Of a stretch of 64,000 nucleotides of DNA, positions 32,983-42,656 are shown in pieces. Origin of the DNA: Flaveria trinervia (Eukaryota; Streptophyta; Magnoliopsida; Asterales; Asteraceae); the NCBI GenBank assembly GCA_025506515.1, contig CM046453.1, positions 46,112,395-46,176,394 on the forward strand, given 5' to 3'. Every line of letters begins with the position of its first letter. The first letter of the stretch is position 1. The position numbers were made by a program, and so were the translations under genes. The notes under the pieces were generated by a model. That model saw only the letters and a list, made by a program, of their open reading frames with translations. It did not search any database and was not told the origin of the DNA.

Positions 32983-33694
32983 CTGTTGGGTTGATGTGGT
33001 GGCAGATGGTCTTACTCCTTGAGAGAGTTGGTCAAGTAGGTTTTGCAGTCTACTGACTTCCTCCTCTAGGATCGTGTTCTGGGCAAGAACATCATAGAAG
33101 AAGCCCAGGTCATCATCAGCATATGCTGAATCACCTGACCTCCTGCTTGTAGCAGGATATACATGCTCTGGGTGTAGACCAGATGTAGCATGTGCCCCTT
33201 TGTCTTGGAACTGGGGACTTCCAGCCTCAGGACGTTGTCCTTCATCGGCTGTTGCCTAGGGAGGTCTTAGCAATGTTACCAGCCTCACTCTGGTCATGTG
33301 CTGAGTCAGAGGAGGTGGCAGCCTCACTAGATATTCTAATCTCCTTCTCTACACCAGGAGATAGAATTGGTAAACCCTGTGCTGTGGGTTCTCAAATACA
33401 CTGTGTTCCTCCCCCTCAATTGTAGAGGCATTCCCAGTAAGAAGTGGTTTCTGGGGAGGGGGTGAGGAGTGCAATTGAGTCAGCACTTGAGCAACTATTA
33501 AAGTTGGGCTGTGAGGGGCGGTTGTGTGGGGTACAGGGGTAGAAGCAGTGTGCACCTGGGGTGGATGGTGCTCTTCAATGGCAATCTCCTCAAGTGAGGA
33601 AGATCCCAGATAAGTAGGTGCCCCTTGGGTTGCTGCAGGCTCCTGTTGAGAGGAAGCCTGAGCGGCTGTGTAGCTGGAGGAGTCATTGTATCCA

Positions 33695-34588
33695 CTAGGG
33701 GGTTTGGACTAGTGGATATATCCTGCGTTTGTTGTGCAGGAGCATCCTCAGGGGACTCAATTCCCTGAGTAGCCTTTTTGGGTTTCTTTTTTGGGGTTTG
33801 GTGGGGACATTGGATTTGGAGGTGGTGGCTGTGGGTTCCAGCTGCGTGGGTTTTCGCAGCTTGGCAGCCAGTTTGAGTGTCCGGTCGGAGTTGTGCCGGG
33901 AGTATACTTCTGGCAAAACAGCCGTAGCAGGGACTCCCACGCCAACAAGTCCCTCAGCATTAAGCTGGTCTATTATAATGGCCATGATGAACCGTGGATA
34001 GAGTATCCAACGGTTGGCAGTTAATTTTTGAGCCATATCTTTGAGCTCTGAAAATATTAATTCGGAAAAGTTCAGTGGTTGTTGCTCAAGGATAGAATAC
34101 AATACCTGCTGCCATTTGGTGGACATTTGATCCCAAGACGATGTCTTAGGGGCCAAACATACATTGACCATGTGAAAGATCAGGCGCTCAGCGTCATTAA
34201 AATGTTTCTTCATTATGGTGGTGGCACTGAGATCACCTTGATATCCATGCCGAGCAAATGAGAGATCTATAGTGCCCTTCGGATATCCAGCAGGAGAGGT
34301 AGCATCACTCAGTTGAAGAATTTTACGGATTGTTGCAGGAGTAATCACTACTTCGTTGTTGTTGACGACTGACCGGAGGGATAGTGTTGTGCTCTCCTCA
34401 GTAGTAACATTAACGTTCATCCAAAATTGGTTCAAGGATTCGGCATGTAAAACGGGGTTCAGAAGGAATGCCTTGTTGTATTGGGACTGGACCATGAGAT
34501 CGATAGCATTATCGAACTTAGTCCAGATCGGCGATTTTGTGAGGTAGGCAACACAGTTGTGTCGCGGTTTAATTTGCAAAGACGCCAT
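33695..34588 (-). CDS. ORF2 N-terminal domain of element B
   Basis: 297 open codons from ATG 34588. A compact, mostly helical domain begins MASLQIKPRHNCVAYL and contains YQGDLSATT, SWDQMSTKW and YPRFIMAIIIDQL. The same domain occurs in D ORF2 (8570-7899; shared NPKHN, YPRF and SFSSMIFSYL/LNFSELIFSEL blocks) and F (55792-56060). After about residue 235 it becomes basic and Pro-rich, and the frame ends near a shift at 33700. It resembles an uncharacterised protein family that I recall as abundant in Asteraceae repeat annotations. A TATA box lies 65 bp upstream. No signal peptide or membrane helix. Function unknown. Confidence 0.75.
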   Translation of the reverse strand: MASLQIKPRHNCVAYLTKSPIWTKFDNAIDLMVQSQYNKAFLLNPVLHAESLNQFWMNVNVTTEESTTLSLRSVVNNNEVVITPATIRKILQLSDATSPAGYPKGTIDLSFARHGYQGDLSATTIMKKHFNDAERLIFHMVNVCLAPKTSSWDQMSTKWQQVLYSILEQQPLNFSELIFSELKDMAQKLTANRWILYPRFIMAIIIDQLNAEGLVGVGVPATAVLPEVYSRHNSDRTLKLAAKLRKPTQLEPTATTSKSNVPTKPQKRNPKRLLRELSPLRMLLHNKRRIYPLVQTP

Positions 34589-34652
34589 GGAAATTTGTTG
34601 GAGAGGAACGTTAGGTTTTGAAGAAGATGAAGTATGGAGAGCTCAGGTTAAG

Positions 34653-34664
34653 GGTATATATAGG
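34653..34664 (-). promoter_or_regulatory. TATA box of the internal ORF2 promoter (element B)
   Basis: Minus strand CCTATATATACC, about 65 bp upstream of the ORF2 ATG (34588), with a CT/CA-rich leader between. It is directly downstream of the word cluster 34680-35340. Confidence 0.6.
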
Positions 34665-34679
34665 GTACGGGTGAGGAAA

Positions 34680-35345
34680 TGACTGAAGGATGTGGTGTTA
34701 GTCATCAGTAGTTTTAAACGACCGTTGACATGGTATTATCCTTTCAGACGTTGAAACAGCTGAAGTCGCGGTGTTAGGCATCAGTAGTTTAGAAAACTAC
34801 TGAAGACCGTGGTTTTGACTTCAGGTGATTGAAACAACTGAGGACATGGTGTTTGTCATCAGTAGTTATGAAACTACTGAAGACAGTGGTTTTAGTCATC
34901 AGCTGTTGTAAACAACTGAAGACTTGGTATTGGTCATCAGTAGTTAAAAACTACTGAAGACGTGGTTTTGCTTCAGTTGTTTAAAATGAAACAGCAGTGG
35001 TACAAACGACTGAGGAGAAAGTTCTCGTCAGCTGTTTTCGTCAATTCTTAGCTTTTCAGCTGTTTCAAACTATCCTCAACACATTCATCAGTCTTTATGG
35101 CTGATTTCAGTTGTTTCATAGGACATCAGTACTTATCTGTTTTTACTGATTTCAGTAGTTATGACTACATCAGTAGTTGTAACTACTTCAGTAGTTTAGA
35201 GCAGATGAAGTACTTCAGTACTTGTGAGAACTTTTAGCCTTCAGTAGTTATAAAAAGTACTGAGGTTAAAAGAGCTCATCAGTACTTATATGTGACATGC
35301 ACTCATGATCATCAATATGAATTACTGAGATCATCAGTAGTTGTC
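34680..35345. repeat. Inverted-word cluster between pol and ORF2 (element B)
   Basis: About 660 bp dominated by TCAGTAGTT and its complement AACTACTGA, plus CAGCTGTT/AACAGCTGA and GAAGAC words. They are often paired as hairpins (for example TCAGTAGTTATGAAACTACTGA, an arm-loop-arm unit). The same words fill the LTR U3 of this element. No coding. Confidence 0.8.
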
Positions 35346-35347
35346 AC

Positions 35348-36454
35348 CTATTCTAGCTGCAGCATACCAAGCCTTAACACCAGGTTTTGGAAAGTTGAAC
35401 TATCCAAAGGCTTAGTAAAAATGTCTGCAAGCTCATCAGCACTGGGCACAAACTTAGGATCAATCAGACCTTTTTCAAAACAGTCTCTTATAAAATGGTG
35501 TCTGATCTCTATATGTTTGGTCCTAGAGTGCTGGACTGGATTTTTGACAATGCAAAGAGCTGAAGCACTATCCATTAACAATGGAGTCTTAGTCTCTGTA
35601 ATGCCATAATCCAAAAGTTGGTTTTGAAGCCAGAGTACCTGAGATGTACAGCTTGCAGCAGCAATGTACTCTGCTTCCGCAGTGGATGTAGCAACTGAGG
35701 TCTGTTTCTTGCTCTGCCAAGAAATCAAGCAGTTGCCTAGGAATTGGCATCCACCAGAAGTTGATTTCCTGGTCAACTTACACCCTGCATAGTCACTGTC
35801 AGAAAAAGCAACTAATTTACCAGAATGGTTGGTAGAATACCATAAACCTAGAGATGGAGTGCCTTGCAGATATCTAAAGATCCTCTTGACTGCAATCAGA
35901 TGAGACTCTTTAGGTGCAGCCTGAAATCTAGCACAAACACATGTAGCAAACATAATATCTGGTCTAGAAGCTGTTAAATACATCAAGGACCCAATCATAC
36001 ATCTGTAAAGTGTTTCATCAACCACTTTACCTTTCTGATCTGAGTCCAGTTGTGTGGTGCTGCTCATGGGAGTAGAACAGGGCTTACAGTTTTGTAAATC
36101 AAACTTTTGCAAAAGATCTTTTGTATATTTGGATTGATGAATAAAAATTCCATCAGCCTTTTGTTTGATTTGCAACCCCAGAAAGAACTGTAATTCTCCC
36201 ATGGCACTCATTTCAAACTTCTGTTGCATCAACTTTGTAAAGGCATCACACAACTTTGGATCAGAGGATGCAAAAATAATATCATCTACATAAATTTGAA
36301 CAAGTAGATTATGCTGCCCAGCTTTCTTAATAAATAAAGTCTTGTCTATGGAGCCTCTAGTGAAATTGTTTTCCAGAAGAAAGTTTGATAATGTCTCATA
36401 CCAGGCTCTGGGAGCTTGTTTTAACCCATAAAGAGCTTTATCAAGCTTATACAC
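35348..36454 (-). CDS. RT C-terminal half and RNase H of element B
   Basis: 368 open codons: KALYGLKQAPRAWYE, catalytic YVDD (codons 36281-36292), GELQFFLGLQI, then RNase H with FSDSDYAG, KKQTSVATSTAEAEYIAAAS and NPVQHSRTKHIEIRHHFI. It ends at the pol stop near 35348. Catalytic motifs are intact. It is joined to the upstream RT segment only by a frame change near 36480. Confidence 0.93.
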   Translation of the reverse strand: MYKLDKALYGLKQAPRAWYETLSNFLLENNFTRGSIDKTLFIKKAGQHNLLVQIYVDDIIFASSDPKLCDAFTKLMQQKFEMSAMGELQFFLGLQIKQKADGIFIHQSKYTKDLLQKFDLQNCKPCSTPMSSTTQLDSDQKGKVVDETLYRCMIGSLMYLTASRPDIMFATCVCARFQAAPKESHLIAVKRIFRYLQGTPSLGLWYSTNHSGKLVAFSDSDYAGCKLTRKSTSGGCQFLGNCLISWQSKKQTSVATSTAEAEYIAAASCTSQVLWLQNQLLDYGITETKTPLLMDSASALCIVKNPVQHSRTKHIEIRHHFIRDCFEKGLIDPKFVPSADELADIFTKPLDSSTFQNLVLRLGMLQLE

Positions 36455-36915
36455 CCAATTAGGATGTTTGTTGTCCTCAAAGCCTGGAGGTTGACATACA
36501 TAAACTCTTCTTTAACTTTTCCATACAAAAATGCACTTTTGACATCCATTTGAAAGACTTTAAGTTTTTGATAAGCAGCATAAGCTAAAAACAATCGAAT
36601 TGCTTCCAGTCTGGCTACAGGGGCAAAGGTTTCATCATAATCAATACCTTCTTCTTGTGCAAACCCCTGAACAACCAGTCTGGCCTTGTTCTTAACAATA
36701 AGCCCATTTTCATCAGTTTTGTTCCTAAACACCCATTTAGTGCCTATTGCACACTTACCTGGAGGTAGAGGAACCAGTTCCCACACTTGCTGTTTCTTGA
36801 ACTGAAGAAGCTCAAGCTGCATGGCATCAACCCATCCATTGTCCTTTAAAGCAATGTGATAATTCTTTGGCTCTTGCTGACTGATGAAGAGAGCATAGAA
36901 GCAGAAGTTTGACAA
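36421..36915 (-). CDS. RT N-terminal half of element B
   Basis: Contains WVDAMQLELLQFKKQQVW, GTKWVFRNKTDENG, RLVVQGFAQEEGIDYDETFAPVAR and FQMDVKSAFLYG. It runs out of frame after EEFMYV, where the pol consensus continues in the frame of the next segment. The first 15 or so codons are out-of-frame readthrough; real homology begins near 36870. Confidence 0.9.
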   Translation of the reverse strand: MSNFCFYALFISQQEPKNYHIALKDNGWVDAMQLELLQFKKQQVWELVPLPPGKCAIGTKWVFRNKTDENGLIVKNKARLVVQGFAQEEGIDYDETFAPVARLEAIRLFLAYAAYQKLKVFQMDVKSAFLYGKVKEEFMYVNLQALRTTNILIGCISLIKLFMG

Positions 36916-38666
36916 TTGCTTCTTGTTGATACTCCAGCAGTGATATCACCAATGATTTGAGACATGGGGTGATTCTTCAGATCTTGATACACAATGAGAT
37001 CTGTGCAAGTGTTTGTAGCCGGTTCAGCAGCAACAGATGGTGATGGTGAATCATTTCCTTGAAACCAATCAGTGGATGGTAATTCAAAGGAAGTTGAATT
37101 CGAAGAAATCTCATCAGCATTAGTTGTGGATGGTGCTACTGGTGCTACAGGAACATCAGGTCTAGTTGAATCAGGCAGCTGATCACTAAACCTGAAGAGG
37201 TGAGTACTGCAATCATCATCATCATCAGCAGTACCACCAGGTGGTGAACTGTTGACAGGAGCAACAGCAGGAGTTTGATAAGGAACATATTGCAGTATGT
37301 CCAGATCAAATAACTCCACAGGACTTTGTGGAATCTTGTCCTTTGGAGATTCATTAAACTTAACATGTAGAGTTTCTTCAACCATCTTTGTTCTGCAGTT
37401 GAAGACTCTGTATGCTTTGCAAGTAGATGAATAACCAACAAAGTATCCTGCATCCACCTTAGGATCAAATTTGTGGAGTTGATCCTTTGTGTTGAGAATA
37501 AAACAGGGACACCCAAATGCTTTGAAAAATGAAATCAGTGGAGCCAAATGATGGAGAACTTCATATGGAGTCTTCATCAACCTCTGATTTACTAAAACTC
37601 TATTTTGCACATAACAAGCTGTGTTGACAGCTTCGGCCCAAAAGGTCAATGGCAAACCTGAGTCAGCCAGCATGGACCTTGCAGCTTCAATGAGGGTCCT
37701 GTTCTTTCTCTCCACTACTCCATTTTGTTCCGGAGTCCTTGGAATGCTGAACTGCCTTTTGATTCCCTTTGAGAGATAGAAGTCATCAAGTGTATGATTT
37801 CTGAACTCAGTTCCATTATCACTCCTAATACACTTGACTGGAAGGGAATACTGCTTCTCAATGTACAGCACAAAGTGGATAATCTTCTGAGCAGCCTCAT
37901 CCTTTGAATGTAGAAAGAAAGTCCATACAAATCTGGAGTAATCATCCACAATTACCAGACAGTATTTCTTCTTTGCCATGCTCATTACTCTCACAGGACC
38001 AAATAGATCCATATGCAGTAATTGCAAGCAGGCAGTGGACTTGGACACTTCAATAGGAGGAAATGAGACCTTGTGCTGTTTTCCTTTTAAACAAGCAGTG
38101 CAAGTTTCATCACAGTGGAACTCCTTTATTGGTAAGCCTCTGACTAAACTATTGTGGCTAAGCTGATTCATGTTTTTGAGATTAACATGACCAAGCCTCC
38201 TGTGCCATAGTTTAGATTCTTGAAAAGAGGCTTTGGAAAATAGGCAAGGATTACCTTTGAGATCTATCTTCTTAGAGAGATCTAAGGCATACACTCTTCC
38301 TGTCCTGTTGGCTTTCAGGAGAGTGTGATCATCCAATACCTTGTCAATCAAGGGCAAAACTTTGGATGACAGAATCCTACAGTTTTGACTTGTGAAAAGG
38401 GCAACATGGCCTTTATCACACATTTGACTGACACTCAAGAGGTTGTACTTGAGATTTTCCACATGATTAACATCATCAAATTTGATTTCTCCATTGGAGA
38501 CAAAGCCCTTACCGATGATGTAACCCCTAGCATCATTGCCAAAAGAGACAAATCCCTTCTTTCCTTGAGAGTAGTCATGAAGAAGAGAGATGTTCCCAGT
38601 CATGTGCATGGATCCCCCACTGTCTACATACCAGATGCTATTTTGGCATGTTGAAGAACCCTGCAA
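36846..38666 (-). CDS. Protease-integrase of element B
   Basis: A 606-codon open frame. Aspartic protease with YVDSGGSMHMTG (DSG codons near 38608-38622; Gly replaces the usual Ala/Cys). GAG-pre-integrase LWHRRLGHVNLKNM with ETCTACLKGK. rve core with Asp in MDLFGPV, Asp in RSDNGTEF and Glu in NGVVERKNR. Copia integrase C-terminal FGCPCFILN and GYSSTCKAYRVFN, then a Ser/Pro/Asp-rich linker. All catalytic residues are present. The 5' frame joins gag by a shift near 38680 and the 3' frame joins RT by a shift near 36900. Confidence 0.93.
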   Translation of the reverse strand: MQGSSTCQNSIWYVDSGGSMHMTGNISLLHDYSQGKKGFVSFGNDARGYIIGKGFVSNGEIKFDDVNHVENLKYNLLSVSQMCDKGHVALFTSQNCRILSSKVLPLIDKVLDDHTLLKANRTGRVYALDLSKKIDLKGNPCLFSKASFQESKLWHRRLGHVNLKNMNQLSHNSLVRGLPIKEFHCDETCTACLKGKQHKVSFPPIEVSKSTACLQLLHMDLFGPVRVMSMAKKKYCLVIVDDYSRFVWTFFLHSKDEAAQKIIHFVLYIEKQYSLPVKCIRSDNGTEFRNHTLDDFYLSKGIKRQFSIPRTPEQNGVVERKNRTLIEAARSMLADSGLPLTFWAEAVNTACYVQNRVLVNQRLMKTPYEVLHHLAPLISFFKAFGCPCFILNTKDQLHKFDPKVDAGYFVGYSSTCKAYRVFNCRTKMVEETLHVKFNESPKDKIPQSPVELFDLDILQYVPYQTPAVAPVNSSPPGGTADDDDDCSTHLFRFSDQLPDSTRPDVPVAPVAPSTTNADEISSNSTSFELPSTDWFQGNDSPSPSVAAEPATNTCTDLIVYQDLKNHPMSQIIGDITAGVSTRSNCQTSASMLSSSVSKSQRIITLL

Positions 38667-38686
38667 TAATAAACAATCAGTTAGTT

Positions 38687-38995
38687 TTAGAGACCCAAAC
38701 TTTTTGGTTTTGGGCCTGGTCTCATCAATAGATGGTAAACTAGCATGTTATTTGTAACAACAGCCTGAGAGGAAGAAGATGGTGCAGAAGAGGAGTCCTT
38801 TGGCCTAGACCTCCTTTTCTGTGGTTTCAACATAGGAGAATCTAGTTGGTTAACTCTACCCAACAGATGTTGTACCATCATCACCAGCTGTGTCTGATTT
38901 TGTGATAAAGCTTTCAGCTCATCAGACACATTGCTAGTGGAGTTAGATAAGGTCCTATGTTGCACCTTCTTCTTTTGAGCACCCTCAGCTGTCAC
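38687..38995 (-). CDS. gag C-terminal linker of element B
   Basis: 102 codons, Gln/Ser/Lys-rich, with the helical segment ALSQNQTQLVMMVQHLL. It ends close to the RPKTKK-type block before protease. It is shifted against both neighbours (near 38995 and 38735). Confidence 0.6.
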   Translation of the reverse strand: MTAEGAQKKKVQHRTLSNSTSNVSDELKALSQNQTQLVMMVQHLLGRVNQLDSPMLKPQKRRSRPKDSSSAPSSSSQAVVTNNMLVYHLLMRPGPKPKSLGL

Positions 38996-40281
38996 CTGTT
39001 TAACTCCTTCCTTTTGGATTGCTTTAAGGACTTAAGGGTTACAGGATTTGATGTTGCTGATACAAATGTGGTCTCAAACTCAGTTTTCATTTTTACCATT
39101 TTCTCATTAATTTCTTCCTTTTGTTTGAGTTTGGAACCTCTTTTGTACCAACAATCATCTGTAAGATGATTGAACAAACCACATACTTCACATGGTTTCT
39201 TCTTCATCTTAGGTTGATCATTAACTAAAGATGATGAAGCAACTGAAGACTTGTTCTTCAATGCTTTGGAAGCATTGGTTGCTTTCTTAACAGCATCTTT
39301 AGTAGTCTTCAAACTCTTTCTACTGCCAGTTTTCTTCTCTTCAGTACTGACAGCAGTTGAAGTTTGAACTTCAGGAGTTGAATCCTGCTCTCCAGTCCTT
39401 TCAGGACCTTCAGGATTGACTCCTGAGTTGATCAACTTATTGATCATGTGAATGTCAGCATTTGGACCATCAACATCAGCTGATAGGTTCAAAGAGGACT
39501 TGATACTGACTGCTACTTCTGATTGTGCTGTATCAGAAGGTAGATCACATGACTTGATGGATTGGTTATCACTCTCACCATCAGATTCTACCTCTGCTCT
39601 TGGGGTAAAATCTGTAGGTGGAGCAGTGTGATTGTAACCAATTCCAAACTTCACATTTGAAGCAGATTGCTTACTAAGAAGCATTTCAAAACCTTTGCAT
39701 GATTGTACCCATCTATCACACTCGACCTGGGTAACTGCAAGGGTTTCTTTGAGATCTTTGTACTTCTCTAGAAGTACATCTTCTCTAGCCTTATCATCAA
39801 TTATTTTGCAATTCAGTTTATAAATCTCATCATTTTTATCTTTGAGCACAAACTCAAACTCAGCTTTGTTTTTGGAAATTACTTGTTCTAGCTCAATGTT
39901 CTTATTAATTAAAGCTACATTTGCTTCTCTAATGGAAGCAAATGCTGCTATGCATTGTTCAGAACATAATTTGGCTTTTGCCTCAGAGGATACCTGTGAT
40001 ACCTGAGGTGTAGAGGCATTGGAAGATGAAGTATCAGCAGACTCCAAAGCCATAAGAGCTAGATTCCCAAAGGGACTGTCACCACCATGTTGACCAGCAC
40101 CTGAGAACAGTTGATCATGACCAGACAAGTCATCTGGTAAACTGCTCCAGTCAACAACTCCTGGGGTGAAGAAGCTGTGTTGTTGAGATGAAGGTTGTTG
40201 ATGAGATAGGGAAGGCTGAGGTTCTGGTAATGCATGAGGTTGTGGTGTCATAGGAACTTGAACTTGACTTGACTGTGGCAT
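38992..40281 (-). CDS. gag middle/C-terminal part of element B
   Basis: 429 open codons: a Pro/Gln/Ser-rich start, a coiled-coil region (about residues 100-200, SIREANVALINKNIELEQVI), a Ser/Thr/Asp linker, and a second zinc knuckle CEVCGLFNHLTDDC (39151-39192). Long coiled-coil gag regions are usual in Sirevirus-type elements. It joins the upstream segment by a 1-bp class frame change near 40275. Confidence 0.85.
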   Translation of the reverse strand: MPQSSQVQVPMTPQPHALPEPQPSLSHQQPSSQQHSFFTPGVVDWSSLPDDLSGHDQLFSGAGQHGGDSPFGNLALMALESADTSSSNASTPQVSQVSSEAKAKLCSEQCIAAFASIREANVALINKNIELEQVISKNKAEFEFVLKDKNDEIYKLNCKIIDDKAREDVLLEKYKDLKETLAVTQVECDRWVQSCKGFEMLLSKQSASNVKFGIGYNHTAPPTDFTPRAEVESDGESDNQSIKSCDLPSDTAQSEVAVSIKSSLNLSADVDGPNADIHMINKLINSGVNPEGPERTGEQDSTPEVQTSTAVSTEEKKTGSRKSLKTTKDAVKKATNASKALKNKSSVASSSLVNDQPKMKKKPCEVCGLFNHLTDDCWYKRGSKLKQKEEINEKMVKMKTEFETTFVSATSNPVTLKSLKQSKRKELNR

Positions 40282-41048
40282 GTAATAACAGGGTACTGAT
40301 AAGGCATTTGACCCTGAGAAACAAAATATGCCGGAGATTGTTGTTGAGGATGATGACTAGATGTGACAGGATGTTGCCCTCTGTTTTGTTGACTGTTGCC
40401 AGGAAAAGTCACAAAGGGTGCAGTAGAGTTTGATCCAGTTGATCTACACTCTCTTGCAAAGTGTCCAAGCCGTTGGCATTTGTGACACCTCAACTTGCTC
40501 TTGTCAAAACCAACTTTGGTTTTGCCAGAGAGTCCTGGGAATTTTCTTCCAGTTCTTTTGTAGAACTTCTGAGATCTGATATTTATCAAGGCCATTTGGC
40601 TCAAAATATCCATCTCTTCTAAGTCATCATCTGCAATCCCCTTGAGATCATCCATGATGAAACATAAATTGTCATTATTACCTCCAGTAAACTGACCATC
40701 AACACTTACAAATGCAGAATTAGAAGTGCTCGAAGAGAAATTAATATGCTCATCATACTGGCATTCAGATGCAGCATATTCTGACTCATGACCCACCAAG
40801 GCAGTGTTGCCTTGAATAAAGTCTTCAGTGAGCTTTCCAGATGAAGACAGCTTTCTCTTCTGTTCTATCTCTCTCTCAAAAGTGAGCAATTTCCCATGGA
40901 GTTGGGTGAGAGATAGTTTGTCCAAACTTGCACTGGAGCGTAGGACAATAGTATATGTGTCCCATCTCTCAGGCAGTGATCTGAGAAATCTGTTATTCAT
41001 CTGAATATTGGTGTATTCAAGTTTGACCATTTTTAGTTCAGAGATCAA
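40248..41048 (-). CDS. gag capsid/nucleocapsid part of element B
   Basis: 266 codons: a capsid-like C-terminal region (NNRFLRSLPERWDTYTIVLRSS, TLTQLHGKLLTFE), an acidic linker, and an intact CCHC knuckle CHKCQRLGHFAREC (40446-40487), followed by a Gln/Pro-rich tail. Frame changes lie at about 41090 (upstream) and 40275 (downstream). Confidence 0.88.
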   Translation of the reverse strand: MISELKMVKLEYTNIQMNNRFLRSLPERWDTYTIVLRSSASLDKLSLTQLHGKLLTFEREIEQKRKLSSSGKLTEDFIQGNTALVGHESEYAASECQYDEHINFSSSTSNSAFVSVDGQFTGGNNDNLCFIMDDLKGIADDDLEEMDILSQMALINIRSQKFYKRTGRKFPGLSGKTKVGFDKSKLRCHKCQRLGHFARECRSTGSNSTAPFVTFPGNSQQNRGQHPVTSSHHPQQQSPAYFVSQGQMPYQYPVITCHSQVKFKFL

Positions 41049-41074
41049 ACAAGAAAACCGCTCATATTGTTGAG

Positions 41075-41518
41075 TCAGTGTCTCACCCTTTCTATGAGAA
41101 AAGTCTCATATTGTTGGGCAAGAATTTCTCTATTATTTGCCAAGACCTCATCAGTTCCTCCAAATTGTTCTTTCAAAGCAATCCAGAGGTCATGGGCAGT
41201 TTCATGATGCATTAGCCCAGAATAGATTTCATTGGGCAAAGCCATGGCCAGAATTCCATGGGCTTTTGCATCAATCTCAAGCAACTTTTTATCCTCATCT
41301 GAGTATTGCTCCCTCCTCTTCGGAACCATTTGATTGGTTTCCGGGTTATTCACCATAGGCTTGTGTGGACCATGTACCACTGATGTCCAACACCCTGCGC
41401 TGTTAACAGACAGGTGATGGAGCATACGTCTTTGCCATATGTTATACTCATTCCTAACCAGCATAGGAGGCTTGGTTGAGGAACCAGTATTGTGAGGATC
41501 ATTGGAGGGAGTGGTCAT
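41075..41518 (-). CDS. gag N-terminus of element B
   Basis: 147 codons from ATG 41518, about 220 bp downstream of the primer-binding site. It includes LVRNEYNIWQRRMLHHLS, a capsid start typical of copia gag, and HDLWIALKEQFGG. The frame shifts near 41090 after QQYE. Confidence 0.9.
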   Translation of the reverse strand: MTTPSNDPHNTGSSTKPPMLVRNEYNIWQRRMLHHLSVNSAGCWTSVVHGPHKPMVNNPETNQMVPKRREQYSDEDKKLLEIDAKAHGILAMALPNEIYSGLMHHETAHDLWIALKEQFGGTDEVLANNREILAQQYETFLIERVRH

Positions 41519-41739
41519 TTTCAGTTCAAAAACAGTTTAGTTCAAGTTTTAAAAAGTTTTAGACAAACCACAACAAACTCAATGAGAACCAAGAATAAGA
41601 TCTCAGGATGAATGAGCAGAAATACAGAAAATTCAATCTCTATAACCGTTTCTTGCAAAAACAAAAGCTAATTCAATCAAACTTGGATCTTGAATAGCAG
41701 TTTCAATGATCAATTATTAGATCGATCAATGATTAACCT

Positions 41740-41751
41740 GCTCTGATACCA
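41740..41751 (-). promoter_or_regulatory. Primer-binding site of element B
   Basis: Minus strand TGGTATCAGAGC, a perfect 12-base initiator Met-tRNA complement, two bases from the 5' LTR. Confidence 0.92.
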
Positions 41752-41753
41752 TT

Positions 41754-42651
41754 TGACAGGATCAGTGATCACAAGTTTGATGTTTATCAGAATATAAAGC
41801 AGCGGAATACACAAACGAATTAGACAAATTGTAGCAAGCAAACAATATATGTAAGCGTTAAGATCGCATACGGTTATAGGGAGAGAATATGAATTTCTGA
41901 TTTCTAGGAATGTTTATAGATGGAGAATATTTCTAATCAAATCAATCAAACATTCCATTCAATTGCTCATATCGCTCAATGATTACAATGGGTTGTCACT
42001 CCTTATATAGAGTGCAACAGTCACTGCTGTTATCACGGAAAGTGACAACTGGCAGATCCAATACAGAAATAACTAAATCTTAACAAACTACTGAAATGTT
42101 CACAACTACTGAGAACATATCAGCAAGTTAAGTACAAAATATAAAACTACTGAAACTACAACGACTGAAGAACAAGCTCTTCAGTCGTTTTACAAAACTA
42201 CTGAAACATAAAACATAAAACTACTGATATCACAACTACTGAAGAAGTACTCTTCAGCAGTTGTGACAAACTACTGAGGCTTCAGTACTTGGTCTTCAGA
42301 CTTTGACCTTCAGGCGTTTCATCAGCTGATGACTTCAGTAGATATCATCAGCTGATGTCTTCAGTCTTTGTCTTCAGACTTTGTACATCAGTTGTTGATC
42401 TTCAGCACTTGTGAACTCTTCAGCTGTTGTGCTTCAGTACTTTGGTCTTTCAGCTTCAGCACTTGTGTTCTTCAGCTGTTGTACTTCAGCACTTTGGTTC
42501 TTCAGCTGTTAAGGTCTTCAGCACTTGATCTTCAGCTGTTGAAGTCTTCAGCACTTGTCAAACTACTGATGAGGCTTTCAGCAGTTGTTGTGATACCGTG
42601 TGGGACTTAGAGATTTTCTGATCTTGGCTCATTGGTTCTTTTGGTCCAACA
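41754..42651 (-). repeat. 5' LTR of element B
   Basis: 898 bp. It differs from 30117-31009 by two substitutions (near 41772 and 41866) and by four indels of 1, 2, 1 and 1 bases. Minus-strand TATATAAGG at 42001-42009. Followed by AATGG (42652-42656). Confidence 0.95.
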
Positions 42652-42656
42652 AATGG

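Larger units (their letters stand above)
30117..42651 (-). mobile_element. Element B: young, full-length Sirevirus-like copia element
   Basis: A 12,535 bp minus-strand element with TG...CA LTRs (893 and 898 bp), a perfect primer-binding site, a purine tract and a perfect AATGG duplication (30112-30116, 42652-42656). It carries gag with two CCHC knuckles, protease, integrase, RT, RNase H and a post-pol module behind its own TATA box. The LTRs differ by only 2 substitutions and 4 short indels by eye, yet the coding region needs at least six frame changes. Either it was copied from a defective template or the sequence carries indel errors. Confidence 0.96.
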
